Shown: positions 10,810-22,748, numbered from the stretch's first letter. The stretch is DNA of 64,000 bases from Phoronis australis (GCA_002633005.1 NMRA01000414.1:280356-344355); one strand, 5' to 3'. The notes: generated by a model from the letters alone, not told the origin. A program made the numbers and translations.

Positions 10810-12170
10810 ATGATTAGATGTGTGCTCGTTCTCAGCATCCTAGCTTCGGTACTGGTCCTGATTGAGACTCGGACAAGATCACCGCCAGTCAACTCACCAG
10901 TCTGTAGACCGGGAGATGCAGTGATTTTCGATGGATGCAATTACTGCACGTGCAGAGGTAATACACAGTAAAATAAAATCTCTCCTTTTTCGATAAAAAA
11001 ATTACAAAAATTACACTTTCTTTACTTTTTGAGGACTTCCAACACTGCCCTAAATGTTCACAATTTAACAACACTGGGTTCAATGGTAGCTGTGGTGCAT
11101 AATTTGGTGCTACATATGCTGCATGAAAAAGGATAAAACATAAATTTCACTTGTCAGCCATATTGTGACCTAACATTGAGAGATTTTACCATCTTTGGAC
11201 TGTTCATAACCTCAGTCTATTGAAATGAGTATATGGCTTGATGGGGATGGAGTTTTTGTTAGACCATTCACGTTCAAAGCAAAATGATGTAAAGGAAAAC
11301 TTATAGGAATGAAAAAAAAACAATTGCAGGCGGTCTGATACAAATTGTACCAGACGTGCGCAGGCCTCGCATGTGGGCCCACTGCACTGATCACCTGAAA
11401 TTATTTATTTATTAAATATATGGTTAAAACTTATGCTTTATTAAATATATGGTTAAAACCGAGCTGAGGAGCTAGAAACCTGGCTCAAGGGTTTAGTAGT
11501 GTGACCTGGTGGAACTCCAACCCACGACCTCGAGTAAAGAAAGCGGATACTTATCAACCAGGCTACACTGCCTCCTCTACAGGAATGACCTTGTACAGTA
11601 TTTTTTCAAATCTTTGCCATTAACATTGCAAAATATCCATTTCCACCAAAATTTGAAATTTATAAAAGTCACATTCACGATCTCAATACATCAAAGAGTA
11701 GTACGTTGGACATTTTTAAATACCAATAAGTCACATTACCAAATCTTCTCTGATTTAAAGTAAGAGAGGTATCTTCCAATTTTGAGGAAAAATACATTTT
11801 TTTCATATTCTCAGCTTGGGAAATTTTTAAAAATGAAATGTGTTCAGGGACACCTGAACCTTTATGTTTTGAAATTACAGTAAAAATTGAACGTAATTAA
11901 ATAAAATTACAAAGCATTGTTTAGTTAGTCACCATAAATTCACTATGAGTAACCTTTAATAAAAATGTGCGGTCTTACATGTGGCCTTAACATAGGAAGC
12001 TGGAGACAAAAAGCTTTACTTTGTATGCATCATTTACAGAGAGACCACTCTGCACAAAAATAGCGTGCTTATGGTTGCCAAGGTGTCCACAAGGCTCCAG
12101 ACCAGGTGACCAGTTGACCCAAGCTGGACAAGACTGCATCTGCTCAGCAAGTGGTTACAAAATTTGCTAA
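10810..12170 (+). CDS. secreted pacifastin-like inhibitor, copy 2
   Basis: Two exons, 10810-10957 and 12040-12170, with a 1082-bp phase-1 GT-AG intron (donor GTAATA, acceptor CATTTACAG), encode 92 residues. An N-terminal signal peptide of about 22 residues is followed by cysteines at 32, 43, 46, 48, 54, 59, 65, 82, 84 and 92, the same ten as in the sister genes. C-R-P-G-D, D-G-C-N-x-C-x-C and W-L-P-R-C-P-Q-G are conserved. The glycine usual after the fourth cysteine in pacifastins is Glu here because the split codon reads GAG. Predicted P1 is Lys56, suggesting trypsin-like targets. AATAAA at 12221. Exon 2 has exactly the length of its paralogues (131 bases). The intron contains a SINE (11401-11580). 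Confidence 0.78.
11401..11580 (-). mobile_element. tRNA-derived SINE, copy 1
   Basis: Read on the minus strand, it begins GTAGAGGA, has an A-box-like TAGCCTGGTTGATAAG and a B-box-like GGTTGGAGTTCC, then a body containing TTTCTAGCTCCTCAGCTCGG, and ends in a repeated AT-rich tail (a 23-base unit occurs twice at 11409-11458). It aligns along its length with the plus-strand copy at 56869-57007. It lies in the intron of inhibitor copy 2, antisense to the gene. Confidence 0.7.
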
Positions 12171-13310
12171 AATGTAAAAGTTGTCTTGAAACTTGAATTG
12201 TTGCTATCTCATACCTTGCAAATAAAGCCACTTCCAGCATTTGGTTCACTTATCCCTAAGTTGTTGGAATAAAATGATGAAAATAGCTGACTTTCGAAAT
12301 TCAAATCTGCCAGACAGTGATCACTTCTTTGGTAGACAGGCCTTCAGCGCCACCTATGGATCCCATGTAATGCAGACAGTAGGTATAAATTAGTGGAATC
12401 AACAGTGCTTTAACATCTTTCCTGCTATTGTAATGGCGGAAAATTTCCATAACTGGAGAGCGAGATTAACCAATGCCTTATAAAGAAGGCAAACCTTTTG
12501 AAATATCAATTGACGAGCAAGGACGTCCTATCCCATATATTTCTATCTATAAAGATGTACCTTCAACAAAGCCAGAGGCTGTCACTGGATAAAGCGGGAG
12601 ACTAGGGCCATCTGGGTTACACTGCAGATAAGAAAGCGCACGACCTCGTTTTAGAAATCAGCCACATTTTCGAGTCTCTCATTGATGTCAGGAAGGCAAA
12701 GAATTTCAGATCACGCAAAGGAGGGTATGCCCTAATGTCCATATTTACGAGGAACTAAAAGGCTTTCAAAGTAAACAGTGCGAATTGTCTAACGAAAGCA
12801 ACGACAACGAGGTTGACGACAACAAACTGGAGTGAGTACGGGTGCACCAGTGACGTGCAAAGAAACTGAGTGTTTGATCGATCCAGCAATACCACCATCT
12901 GCAGAATCGGTGCGATTTAAGCCTGAGCCTGCTGTGGCTGTTCATACTGGTTGTGCTCCATGTTGAGCAGGTAATGAATCCAAGTGACTACCGTGGATTT
13001 TCAAAAATAGGCTCACCCAAAAGTACGTCCATGGGTGTATTTTCGGAAATTTTGCAAAAGTATGCTCATGGGTGTATTTTGGATTACTGTTTGCATGTTT
13101 TGAAAGTCTGATTTTGTAAAATTTCTCAACAAAAATGACTTTTGGGAAATTTTACTTTGCTTTTAGCACGGTTTGCATGGTGTAGCTATTACCAAACATT
13201 TGGTAAAATTCTGAATATTTCGAAAATGTGATAAGCCTCTGAAAAAATGAAATGTGGCAATTTTAGCAGTTATTTTTATCCCAAATTCAAGAATTTTACC
13301 ACAGCTCTAC

Positions 13311-13820
13311 AGGCCCTTTCATACTAACGTTGACGTGTCGAGGTTTTGAGGGAGTTGCAGTCAGTGTGAATGGTTAACTTTGGTCCTGGATCGAAGTTAA
13401 TAGTGCCAGTTAACTTCGCAGTTAACAGATGGATTTACCAACAGAGCATCGATGCTGCAGTGTGGTATGAACGGTTAACTTCGGTCCCATCGAAGTTACT
13501 GCTAGTGGCCACTGTTATCGTCAACAACTAAAGGGCAGTGTTGTCGCTAATAGCTGCTTATATTTTGCTCTAATAATCACCAATAGAATTAGAAATAAGT
13601 TTTGTGTCAATTAACTCATGTAAAGGATCTGAAATTGTCACATTAAAAAAAAATCTTAGCATACCTGATGAACCTTGTGATTACTTTGATGATGACAGCG
13701 ACACCTACTATTTACTTCGATGTCTGTCAACTACCGAAGCCGGTATGAATGGTTCAGTTAAGTTCACAGTTTATGTCGACACTCTGCTCCTACCAGAGTT
13801 AAGTCAGTGTGAAAGGGCTT
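13311..13820 (+). mobile_element. AGGCCCTTTCATACT-end MITE, 510 bp
   Basis: Terminal inverted repeats are AGGCCCTTTCATACT and, on the other strand, AAGCCCTTTCACACT (13 of 15 identical). TAC flanks both ends (13308-13310 and 13821-13823), a 3-bp target duplication as made by Harbinger-type transposases. The interior has several GAAGTTAAC-type motifs in both orientations. The element is non-coding. Its inverted sister is at 4265-4768, and diverged pieces lie at 7556-7615 and 15058-15240. Confidence 0.65.
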
Positions 13821-14644
13821 TACGAGCAGAAATGGGATAAGAGTATCTATGCAACATGATACCAGAGGGGCCAATGCTGCCAACAGTATGTATGCACGAA
13901 TGAAGAATGACTTGCTAAAAGTTCAATTCTTCTTGCTACCGGTATGCAATATTTGAACTACCACCTCCTAAAAAAGCACATTTAAGTCCCACACAGCACC
14001 CATGTCAAGCCCAGATCTGCAAACGTCAAACTCACATAAACCATGTTGTGGGAATTCTTGCCGTATATTAAATACTTAACGAACTGCATTCGATCCTTGA
14101 CTGTGCCATGTGTCATCAACAAAACCACAGGCCTCCACCCGAAAACACGGAACAAAAACGGGGTTTTAAAAATGGCAAAACATGGGACATTAAACTATAA
14201 AAATAAAGAATGATGCGAGTCATTGGTCAAATTTCATCATCATTGATGCTAGCAACACGAATGAGTGTAACTTCGTCTCTACACCAGAACAAAACTGCGT
14301 TCATCTTGGACTTTTGAAACTTAAGTAGCAATGTCGTAACACAAGTTCGACACCTGGAAATGCATGCAGCAACTGAACACCTAATGAACTGTAGACTTTG
14401 CAGCAATTAATGGGAAATTTCTGGGTTAATAAGGAGAAAATTTACCAATGTCATTGTCATTTGTTGACTCAGCCTAAAAATGAGATTGCTTTCAAATATT
14501 ACAAAAATTTAGTTGCATTTACCTTTTAGAATAGCATATATTATATCTAGATAGGAAATCAATTATAATAAAGTTCTGCCTTAATTTGTTTAAATAGGCT
14601 TAAGGGTACTTACAGTAATAGTTATATAATTGCACTGTAAGCAC

Positions 14645-14652
14645 TATTTAAG
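14645..14652 (+). promoter_or_regulatory. TATA-like box, inhibitor gene 3
   Basis: TATTTAAG lies 62 bases before the ATG at 14707, a spacing like that of the TATA boxes of the two sister genes. The match to the consensus is weaker here. Confidence 0.35.
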
Positions 14653-14706
14653 GATCTTCATTGATGGAAATGAACAGTCACAATGACCAACTATATGTGA
14701 AATAAA

Positions 14707-15684
14707 ATGGCTGCCTTCACGTTGCTGGTGTTTTGTATTGTCCTACTGGTACCACCAGTGGTACAAAGTAAGGGCATTCCAAGGACTCCAGTTTGTCGTC
14801 CAGGGGACACGGTGATATTTGATGGGTGCAATCGCTGCCGTTGTTATCCAGGTAAGAGACCAACATCCTCAGTTTTCGCAATCCAACTGAATTACGATGT
14901 CTGTGATGATTAAGTCATATATCTGTAGGGTTTTTGCATACTAACTGAACTCCTGTGTAACAGAAGCGGCGATGCTAAAATAAACATAGTGCTTATAGTA
15001 GCAGAATAGTGAGTATTCTAAGAAAATATGGAATAATACCACAATGCGTGTTGTTATTAACAGTGACACTTGACCATAACTAGAACGACACCGAAGTTAA
15101 CAATTCACAACACATCAAAGCATGATGTTCCCATCCACATGGTTGCTGGCGCTGTCGCCTTCGATTCAGAACCGAAATTAACCGTTCTTATCATATCGAA
15201 ACGTCAATGCCCCCATCAACATGGTAAGTGCAGTTAACTTGCACTGTCATCTCCGAGCCATTTCCGTCAATTGATTTTCAGTTCCTTTCCATGGATAAAT
15301 ACCAAAACACAATAAAAATATTTTAATCTTAATTTTAATTTTAATATTCTACACCCTTAGCCATCTCCCAGTGTTACAAGAAATTTTATGCATTCACAAC
15401 AATGTTAATGACCTTTGAAAAACGCAATAAGGTCAATTGAGGTAAATATTCTTGTTTGAAAAGGGTAAGATTTTACTATATGTTTCTAACCCAGTTTCTA
15501 TTCTCAGAACAAACAGCAAATCAGACTATAATTAATTTTTCGTCTTATTTTAGATGGAGCAGCCTGCAACAGAAAAGCGTGTCCATGGTTGCCACGATGT
15601 CCCCAAGGGTCACAACCTGGTGACCTGTTACCCGAGTTTGGCCCCACTTGCGTCTGCTCAACCAGTTACTACCGAAGTTGTTAA
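14707..15684 (+). CDS. secreted pacifastin-like inhibitor, copy 3
   Basis: Two exons, 14707-14851 and 15554-15684, with a 702-bp phase-1 intron (donor GTAAGA, acceptor TTATTTTAG), encode 91 residues. The signal peptide runs to about Ser21 (ending VVQS). Cysteines at 30, 41, 44, 46, 53, 58, 64, 81, 83 and 91. This copy is closest to classic pacifastin inhibitors: C-R-P-G-D-T, C-N-R-C-R-C, D-G-A-A-C and R-K-A-C-P all have counterparts in locust PMP-C. Predicted P1 is Arg55, so trypsin-like proteases are the likely targets. The C-terminal part (residues 59-91, W-L-P-R-C-P-Q-G then C-V-C-S-T-S-Y) is not part of the known domain. AATAAA at 15768 and 15781. A diverged MITE lies in the intron. Confidence 0.8.
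15058..15240. mobile_element. diverged fragment of the GAAGTTAAC-rich MITE
   Basis: Shares order and wording with the interior of the 4265-4768 and 13311-13820 elements (ACAGTGACAC, ACACCGAAGTTAAC, AAATTAACCGTTCTTATCAT, ending CAGTTAAC). No clear ends remain. It lies within the intron of inhibitor copy 3, before exon 2. Confidence 0.45.
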
Positions 15685-15931
15685 ACAGTGCTAAAAGCCG
15701 ACAGTTATAAATCAACGTCATAGGAATTAAAAATACGGATTTTTAAAAGTCATACTAGGCAAAAAGTAATAAACTACGTAAATAAACTATATCTTACAAA
15801 GGAAAATAAATTCTTGGCGTTCGTAAAAACAAACTGCACGGTATCACTTTCACTTAGCAAAACGACGACACATATGTTCAGAGGAAAATTATCTGCAGTT
15901 ACTTTTATCATTGAAAAAACTGGAATAAAAC

Positions 15932-16309
15932 TAAGAAATCACAGATGAAATTGGAAACTAATACTGGAAATAAAACTTACTAAAACGAGCGCCGTTGCGC
16001 CGTCTCTCACGGACTTCAGCTAGGGTATTGAAGTTGTTACCATTCTGGCTAATAGGTGGTGTTTTAGCCAGACAGTACGGCATTGAGGTCAGGAGACTAC
16101 CCCACACGTGCGACAGATTGAACCCTAAGCCACCTCGTTTATTCAAAGAGGGACTCTCGATGCGTTCATGCCTTAACGCCCCTTCTGAACTAATCTTCCT
16201 AATAGACTAGGATAGCCAAGATTAAGTCCGTGAGAGACGGATGCAACGTCGCTAATTTTAGTAAGTTTTATTTCAACTATTAGTTTAAAATTTCATCTGT
16301 GATTTCTTA
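15932..16309. mobile_element. foldback element with roughly 85-bp arms
   Basis: Left arm 15932-16015 (starting TAAGAAATCACAGATGAAAT, ending CGTCTCTCACGGACTT) is an imperfect inverted repeat of 16224-16309 (starting AAGTCCGTGAGAGACG, ending ATTTCATCTGTGATTTCTTA). The arms enclose about 208 bases with no protein likeness. It begins 250 bases after the stop codon of inhibitor copy 3. No target duplication was identified. Confidence 0.7.
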
Positions 16310-19300
16310 ACTGGATGTCTCAAAATCTCCATGCGCTTATAACTAAGAAATAAAACAGAATACATTTGTTTCGTACAATTTATCAAAACTACATCCAAAA
16401 TACAACCAACTTGTGGTGAACACTGGTAATTTGAAAATCAAAGATCATTCATTAAGTTCTCCAGACTGAAAATAGACAGAATTATATAACTAGCTTTATT
16501 GCCTATTACCAAATCCAAGTAGAACCTATCAAAACAATTACATATGTTTGCACTACTGATATTCTCATGAAAGACACAAACTGTTCCAAACTCCCACAGT
16601 GCCCCCTTTTGAGTGACAAGTGACTCATCAATCACAAGGGAAGAGAACAGGTAGATATCACCAAGTATTGCAAGTCAAACATGGGATCACAATAGCTTCC
16701 TGCACAAAGTCCTTGCAGCTACAGAAATGAGTCATGATACCTATTTCATATATGCATATATATCAAGCTGGTGTATTTTTTCAAGCAAGTACTAGTATAG
16801 GCACACACGCCCAAATTTCAACTGTAAGTGCATTTCACTTGTACTGCTGCACCTTTAAAACTAGGTGTATTGCTTGATTTTTCATGTACTTAATACAAAT
16901 TTCAAAACGTTTAAAAATTTACTGTGACACAATTACTGAATCTTCATCCATATTGCTAAGCTAACAAACGTGCTCCCTCGAAAGTTTTCTAAAGTCGTCA
17001 GTGAGCAATTAAACGAACGAGTCAATGCTCAGGGGGGCTGCCAGACACTTCATGAGCATGTGACAAAAACATTGACAGAATACAGACCAAGTACTGTTTG
17101 ATGGAAACAAACAAGCAAGCCGTGAATATTTTAGGAGCTGAAATTTCTTGTAGGTCACGTGCGGGTGGTTTGAAGGAACTAGACAGCAACCAGAACAGAA
17201 GAGCACAAGCCAAAGCGGGCCTAATAAGGGTAGGTGTATTACAGAACAAGGGATTGAAAATTTTGAAAACATTGGGGTGTTTGGGTAATACATGGGCAAT
17301 GAACCATACAAATATACACAAGAGCACATGACCATGTCCGCTAAGTTTTGATAGTATGTTCAATTATTACCATGCAAAACATCAACTTGTGTTCAGACCA
17401 ACAATATAACAGTACTTTAAATAGACTATTGGGTGAAAACCAACTGAACAACCAAGCGCAGTGACTTGTTTTGACTCGTCACTGCGTCGAGTCTGAATTT
17501 TGCCACGAGGTTGAGCTAGGACACCACCGAAAATGCAAGCATAAAAAACATTCAACATCAGCATGATCTGGTAAATAAAATTGACAGCTTGAAAATCCTA
17601 CCTCTATTAGAAAAAATATTAGCATAAGCTTGGGTCCTGTTTCGGAGAACCACCCCGAACATGTGGAGATGGCAGAAAGCAACAAATATATTCATTTGCC
17701 AGAGCAAAAAGGATGTCTCATATGGAAGAAGCTAGCACAACTCAATCAGTACCAATAACAGAACATGTAACATTCTCTTCCATTTTCCCTTATCTTTCTG
17801 GCATATACTGGTGTGAATCCAAAAATATCTCGAGTGCCTTCTATATACATGCAACCCAGTCACTGAATATCTGTGTTAACAAACAAAACCAGCTAGGAAT
17901 CTATAATAAAACAGATATCATGGTTTTATAAAAAAAATCAACTGTTTTTTCATTTAAATTTTATAATCGTAAGTCACGTTTATAGACTGAAATTTTACTG
18001 TCGTGTGTAAAAAATGGATAAAGCGTTTTTTACTTGTACTGTAACAGTTGAGCACTACACAGTTTATGGATGATCACAGTGACCTGACTAATTTACAAAG
18101 GCCTACAAAATGATCAGTATAAATCAATCCAGGTCAGAACAGAAGGAACACTAACCATACCATATATATGGATAGACAAAACGGAAAAAATTCAATAGCG
18201 ATTTTTCCTATGAAAGAACTAAAATAAAATCGAAAACATTACTTTGACTATGCATGACCAAAAAATAACAATCCAAGATAAGCGTTTTCATTTAAAATTT
18301 GACTAAAATATAACTTTTATACTCAAAGAAACAAAAAAAACAGAATATTTCACACCATGCCAGGACTGAATCATGTCCCAGTAAAAAGTTAACCAGCCAC
18401 TAAAAGTGATGAGGTTGGTATAAGTTTACGCAAGGGCTTCGGCCAACAAATACAAATAACCTCTCTGCGCATTCTGTTGAAAAGTGGACAATTGCCCACT
18501 CTAACATTCGCCATGTTGCTCCAACCGAATGAAATATCACGACTTTCGTGGTTAGACGTTCTTAAAAGGTGACTTTTTCAGGGACATTCCTGACCAGGTT
18601 TGAACCCGAGCCCTTTGGGCACACCTGACGATAAAAAAGTGCGTTTTTTCTAGACGTTGTGCTCAGCAGACTTAGCGTAATTAAAACAATAATAAAAATA
18701 AAATACAAATAAGTTTTGAAGGGGGTAACCAACCCATCCAACATCATGCAGCTCAGTCAATTGACTCTCAGGTGATAACATACCTTTTCTTTTTAGAAAA
18801 CAAAATATTGGTCTTGTACTGGCTACATCATTCAGTAAACCATATTCAACTTGACACATATGAGGAAATTGTAAGCTAGACGACACAAATCCATAATGTT
18901 CTTATTGAGTTATAGTCTTGTTTAAAGGCTGAAAACTCGTCCATTATTTTCAAAATTTCAATTGATTAAATGCCCACCCTCAACTTACGTACATAATAGC
19001 GCAATCCCAAGGCACCTTACCATGTCTTTGTAAAAGTCCATTGCACGCTCAAAACATTCTGGTCATTAACCCCTCAAATGATAAGGGTATTTTAAACCAA
19101 TTTGTGCTACCCTCAATAAACAAGCTTAAGTGGCAAGTATAACTGAATTGAACCATTGATAAAATTATTACAATCCCTGTAATTCAACATATATGGATGG
19201 TGATCATACTTTATTTAGTACTATTGGTAATTTCTGAATTACTATTTTCTCAAACTACGGCAGTCAATGGGGTAAAGCTTCTCTCAATAAGAGCAACATG

Positions 19301-20788
19301 AAAGCTGCTTTTTAACACACTTAGAGCAAATGGTACAACACCATCACTTGCGTGAAATACATGCAAAAGGAGTCTATACTTTGCTCCAATAAAATTAAAA
19401 TATATGGGGTTTTTAATAGGGAAGTCGGGTAATATTTATGTGTGAGACTTTCAGTAAGCCACAAGTCCTGACTAACCCCCAGTCTGCTCTGGCAGCTATG
19501 CTACTGGAAAAGAAGACAATACAAAACTGGTACAGTGATTCTTTACTTATATAGCACGAAGTATGGCTGACATGTGAAATTGTGTTTTGTAGTTTCTACA
19601 CAAAACTAAAGATTAAGAACATTTAAGTCTATTACAAGCTTTGATTGCAATGTGTGTGGATTTCACAAAACAACATTTGCTCAAGTTCCGAATATTTGCA
19701 ATAAAGGTAATCCGCTACTGAAAAATGGAAAAAATTAACATTTTTCCAAATATTTTTGTGTGAAATATGTGGAGAGTGTTGCAAATATCCAAAAAATTTG
19801 GCAGCAGCAGTACAGAGTTTGAACATGAAATATCACTGATTTGGTGATAAATACCTTTTACCAAAAAAGGAGAAATTTCACTTGTCCGCCATATTGTGTA
19901 CTAAATTGGGGAGATTTCACCATAATGACATTTCCTCATCTAATATTGTTCAATAAGCTCTTATAACTCTTTTAGTTGGCCTAACATATACATTTCCGTC
20001 TAAATAAAATGGTCGAGACTCAAGGGCCGACCACATTCAGTGTCATGCCAAAACTCTGCCTGTAGATTGAAGAAAGGTTTTAGAGAGGAAAACCATACAT
20101 AATCATTGTATGCAAAGAGTTGATTTTTGTCCAGTGCAGCACATAATCAGTTACGTAGTGGAAGAATTGAAGGATCGTGACAATCTGAGGACTTAATGCT
20201 AAAATTCATGACTTTAGTTGAACAGAGTACAATTGCAGCAGTCTTGAGTCATTACAACATAACATGCGCTTCAGAGAGTCTTACTGCTTCTAAACTGGGC
20301 CAGCTTGGGCACAAAAAAGTGGCCATGTCGTAAGTCCTCTATATGCCGATTGTCTTTCACAATAGGTCATGGAGAGGTGATTAAAAATAAATATGCGACA
20401 GAGAAGTGCAGCAATGCAATCACAACAAAAATAGCTAGTTTATGATTTTATTGAGGACTGAAGTTTTGTGTAACTGGATGGGCACACCATCAACGCCAAC
20501 TCTTGAAGAGTGACGTGAGAACACCAGCTACAGGGTGAATGAGAAATCCGTTGCTACAGTGTGTCACTTCGGATCTCCCATCGGCTGAGTCGAGACTACT
20601 CGGTATCGTCCTTTATATTTGTGACTGTTTGTTACTGTACTTTACCAGCTGCCCCATCTGAGCACTCTACAGACGAGACACGTTTGAAAGAAATCTTAAT
20701 TCATGAAATTTGTATTTGTTTAAGTTGGAAAGATTTAAAGACACCAACGGCCTACTGATATGCCTTTCCTTCTATGCACGAATGGTAC
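16310..20788. other. non-coding stretch
   Basis: About 4.5 kb of AT-rich sequence without a supported exon or RNA gene. A minus-strand B-box-like GGGTTCAAACCTGG at 18590-18610 hints at an old SINE, but no A box or body was found. Frames up to 113 codons near 17.0-17.4 kb overlap one another on both strands without protein-like composition. Confidence 0.45.
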
Positions 20789-21024
20789 ACTGGTTCTCAA
20801 ATCTTGTTTAAATGAGGACCCTCGCATCCTACTATTGCCTTGGCAAAATACGCCAAAAGATTTTTTGCAGGTAGCGCTTCACATCCGAGTCAAGCTTATT
20901 ATTAGTACTTATAATAACCTTGACTCGGATTAAAGCGTGACTTGCAAAAAAATCTTTTGGCATATTTTGCAAAGGCAATAGTAGGATGGGCGGTGCCTCA
21001 TTTAAACGGGATTTGAGAACCAGT
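20789..21024. mobile_element. 236-bp foldback MITE
   Basis: The element is one long hairpin: ACTGGTTCTCAAATC opens it and GATTTGAGAACCAGT closes it, and the arms pair over roughly 110 bases each (for example ATCCTACTATTGCC with GGCAATAGTAGGAT, and CCGAGTCAAG with CTTGACTCGG). TAC flanks both ends (20786-20788 and 21025-21027), consistent with a 3-bp target duplication. No coding capacity. Confidence 0.75.
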
Positions 21025-21590
21025 TACTCTCACTGAATAACATGCGTTATTTTTCATCTATCCAACTAATACCTTGCCATATTAGAACAAGTCACCGCCT
21101 TCATGCACATCAGCATTCCTGAGGTTATGATGGACATTTCTTCAATTTTTGAATATTAATACGTGTGAACATAGGCAACACATACCCCTCGGCTGGCTGT
21201 CTACGGGCTAAAATACTCCCTATCACTTTCTATACTAATTGCATCCTGTGTATTTCTAATGGGCGGTACAAAGCTGTATACTCGGGAACCCAATGGTCGT
21301 CCGCCTAAGCATAAAACCGGCTTGTTGTCGTACTCACCCAACTATTCCACTTCAAAGTTATACTCTGCATAGAACTTGATTTGACTCTCACAAATCAATA
21401 GTATTAGTTGATTCAAAAGTTTTCTTTTATTTATGCCGCGTTGTTTGAACTGTGCATTGCTTTTCGGCAGCCATTTTATAATGACTCCTATGGTCGTCAT
21501 ATGCTGCCGCCTTTTGAAAGAACAGAAAACCACACAGAAAAAGGCCAAGAAAATAGTGGAAAGTGGTTTACAGCAATTCTACTACAACCA

Positions 21591-21946
21591 NNNNNNNNNN
21601 NNNNNNNNNNNNNNNNNNNNNNNNNNNNNNNNNNNNNNNNNNNNNNNNNNNNNNNNNNNNNNNNNNNNNNNNNNNNNNNNNNNNNNNNNNNNNNNNNNNN
21701 NNNNNNNNNNNNNNNNNNNNNNNNNNNNNNNNNNNNNNNNNNNNNNNNNNNNNNNNNNNNNNNNNNNNNNNNNNNNNNNNNNNNNNNNNNNNNNNNNNNN
21801 NNNNNNNNNNNNNNNNNNNNNNNNNNNNNNNNNNNNNNNNNNNNNNNNNNNNNNNNNNNNNNNNNNNNNNNNNNNNNNNNNNNNNNNNNNNNNNNNNNNN
21901 NNNNNNNNNNNNNNNNNNNNNNNNNNNNNNNNNNNNNNNNNNNNNN
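21591..21946. other. assembly gap (356 N)
   Basis: A run of N. Reading frames that span it are artefacts of translating N as open sequence. Single unresolved bases also occur at 33211, 35999, 37250 and 60262. Confidence 0.99.
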
Positions 21947-22172
21947 TGAAGAAAATTTAATTTCGAAAATATCTTCTGAAAATGAACAAAAAAGTGCATT
22001 AGTAAAATCTACAAGTTTTTGAGTGGTCTCAAAAAAACAGTCGGTAAATGCATTAATTTTAGTCTCAGTTCTTCCATGCGTGTTTCTCCCGAGAGGTTAT
22101 TACCTAACGTGCAGACGAGCACTCCAAATTGGACCGCTAAGTCCCGCGTGGCTGCGCTGCACGCGAAAGAAG

Positions 22173-22206
22173 ATGGCGGACGACCTTTGGAGCCTGATGA
22201 CGATAG
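22173..22206 (+). CDS. candidate first coding exon (MADDLWSLMTI)
   Basis: AAGATGGCGGA, a strong animal start context that also resembles a YY1 site, begins an 11-codon frame (Met-Ala-Asp-Asp-Leu-Trp-Ser) in locally GC-rich DNA, ending at a possible donor, GATAG/GTATTC. A phase-compatible acceptor near 22415 would continue in frame for about 18 codons to a GTAAGC donor, but no later exons were found. The product is not recognised and this may be chance. Confidence 0.3.
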
Positions 22207-22748
22207 GTATTCGGACTATATATAAATATACAGCTTTGTACCAAGGCTAAATTGTCTCCTGAGTCAGGGTATGTGTTAATCATAACTTCATGAGTATATT
22301 TGCATGTTTCATTTGATTTTATTCACTATATTAGTATATTTATTGATCAAAGTCGATTTATTTTTAAAGAAATGTGCACACTCAAGCCAACGTAATTGCA
22401 TGTGAACAGGTCCTAGATCTAGTAGATGCTACTAGAATGTTCACCAAGTGGGCAGACCATGGATTTGTAAGCCATTGCCTTGTTTTGTCTTGTCCTGTAA
22501 ATTCCTGCGGTTATTTGATGCAGCACCGTCCTCAGACACAGTGGTTTTACATACCAATACCCACTTCCTCGCCAGGCTCTCCGTCCGGGATTTCCATGTA
22601 TCAAAACACGCATATCAGTCACTAATCGGATGTTGCCACACACACCACTCAACTCGCAATCGACAAATTTGCATGGCGTCAGGATAACACACTGCATTCA
22701 GACATACTGTACTCCACATCAGCCATAAATGACCGAATCAAAACTTAC

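Noticed and set aside
17009-17363. Overlapping minus-strand frames of 108 and 113 codons
   Set aside because: Two registers are open in the same DNA without codon bias, splice signals or family likeness.
21408-22022. Frames of 128-204 codons across the N gap
   Set aside because: Most of their length is N translated as X; the flanking parts are unrelated short frames.
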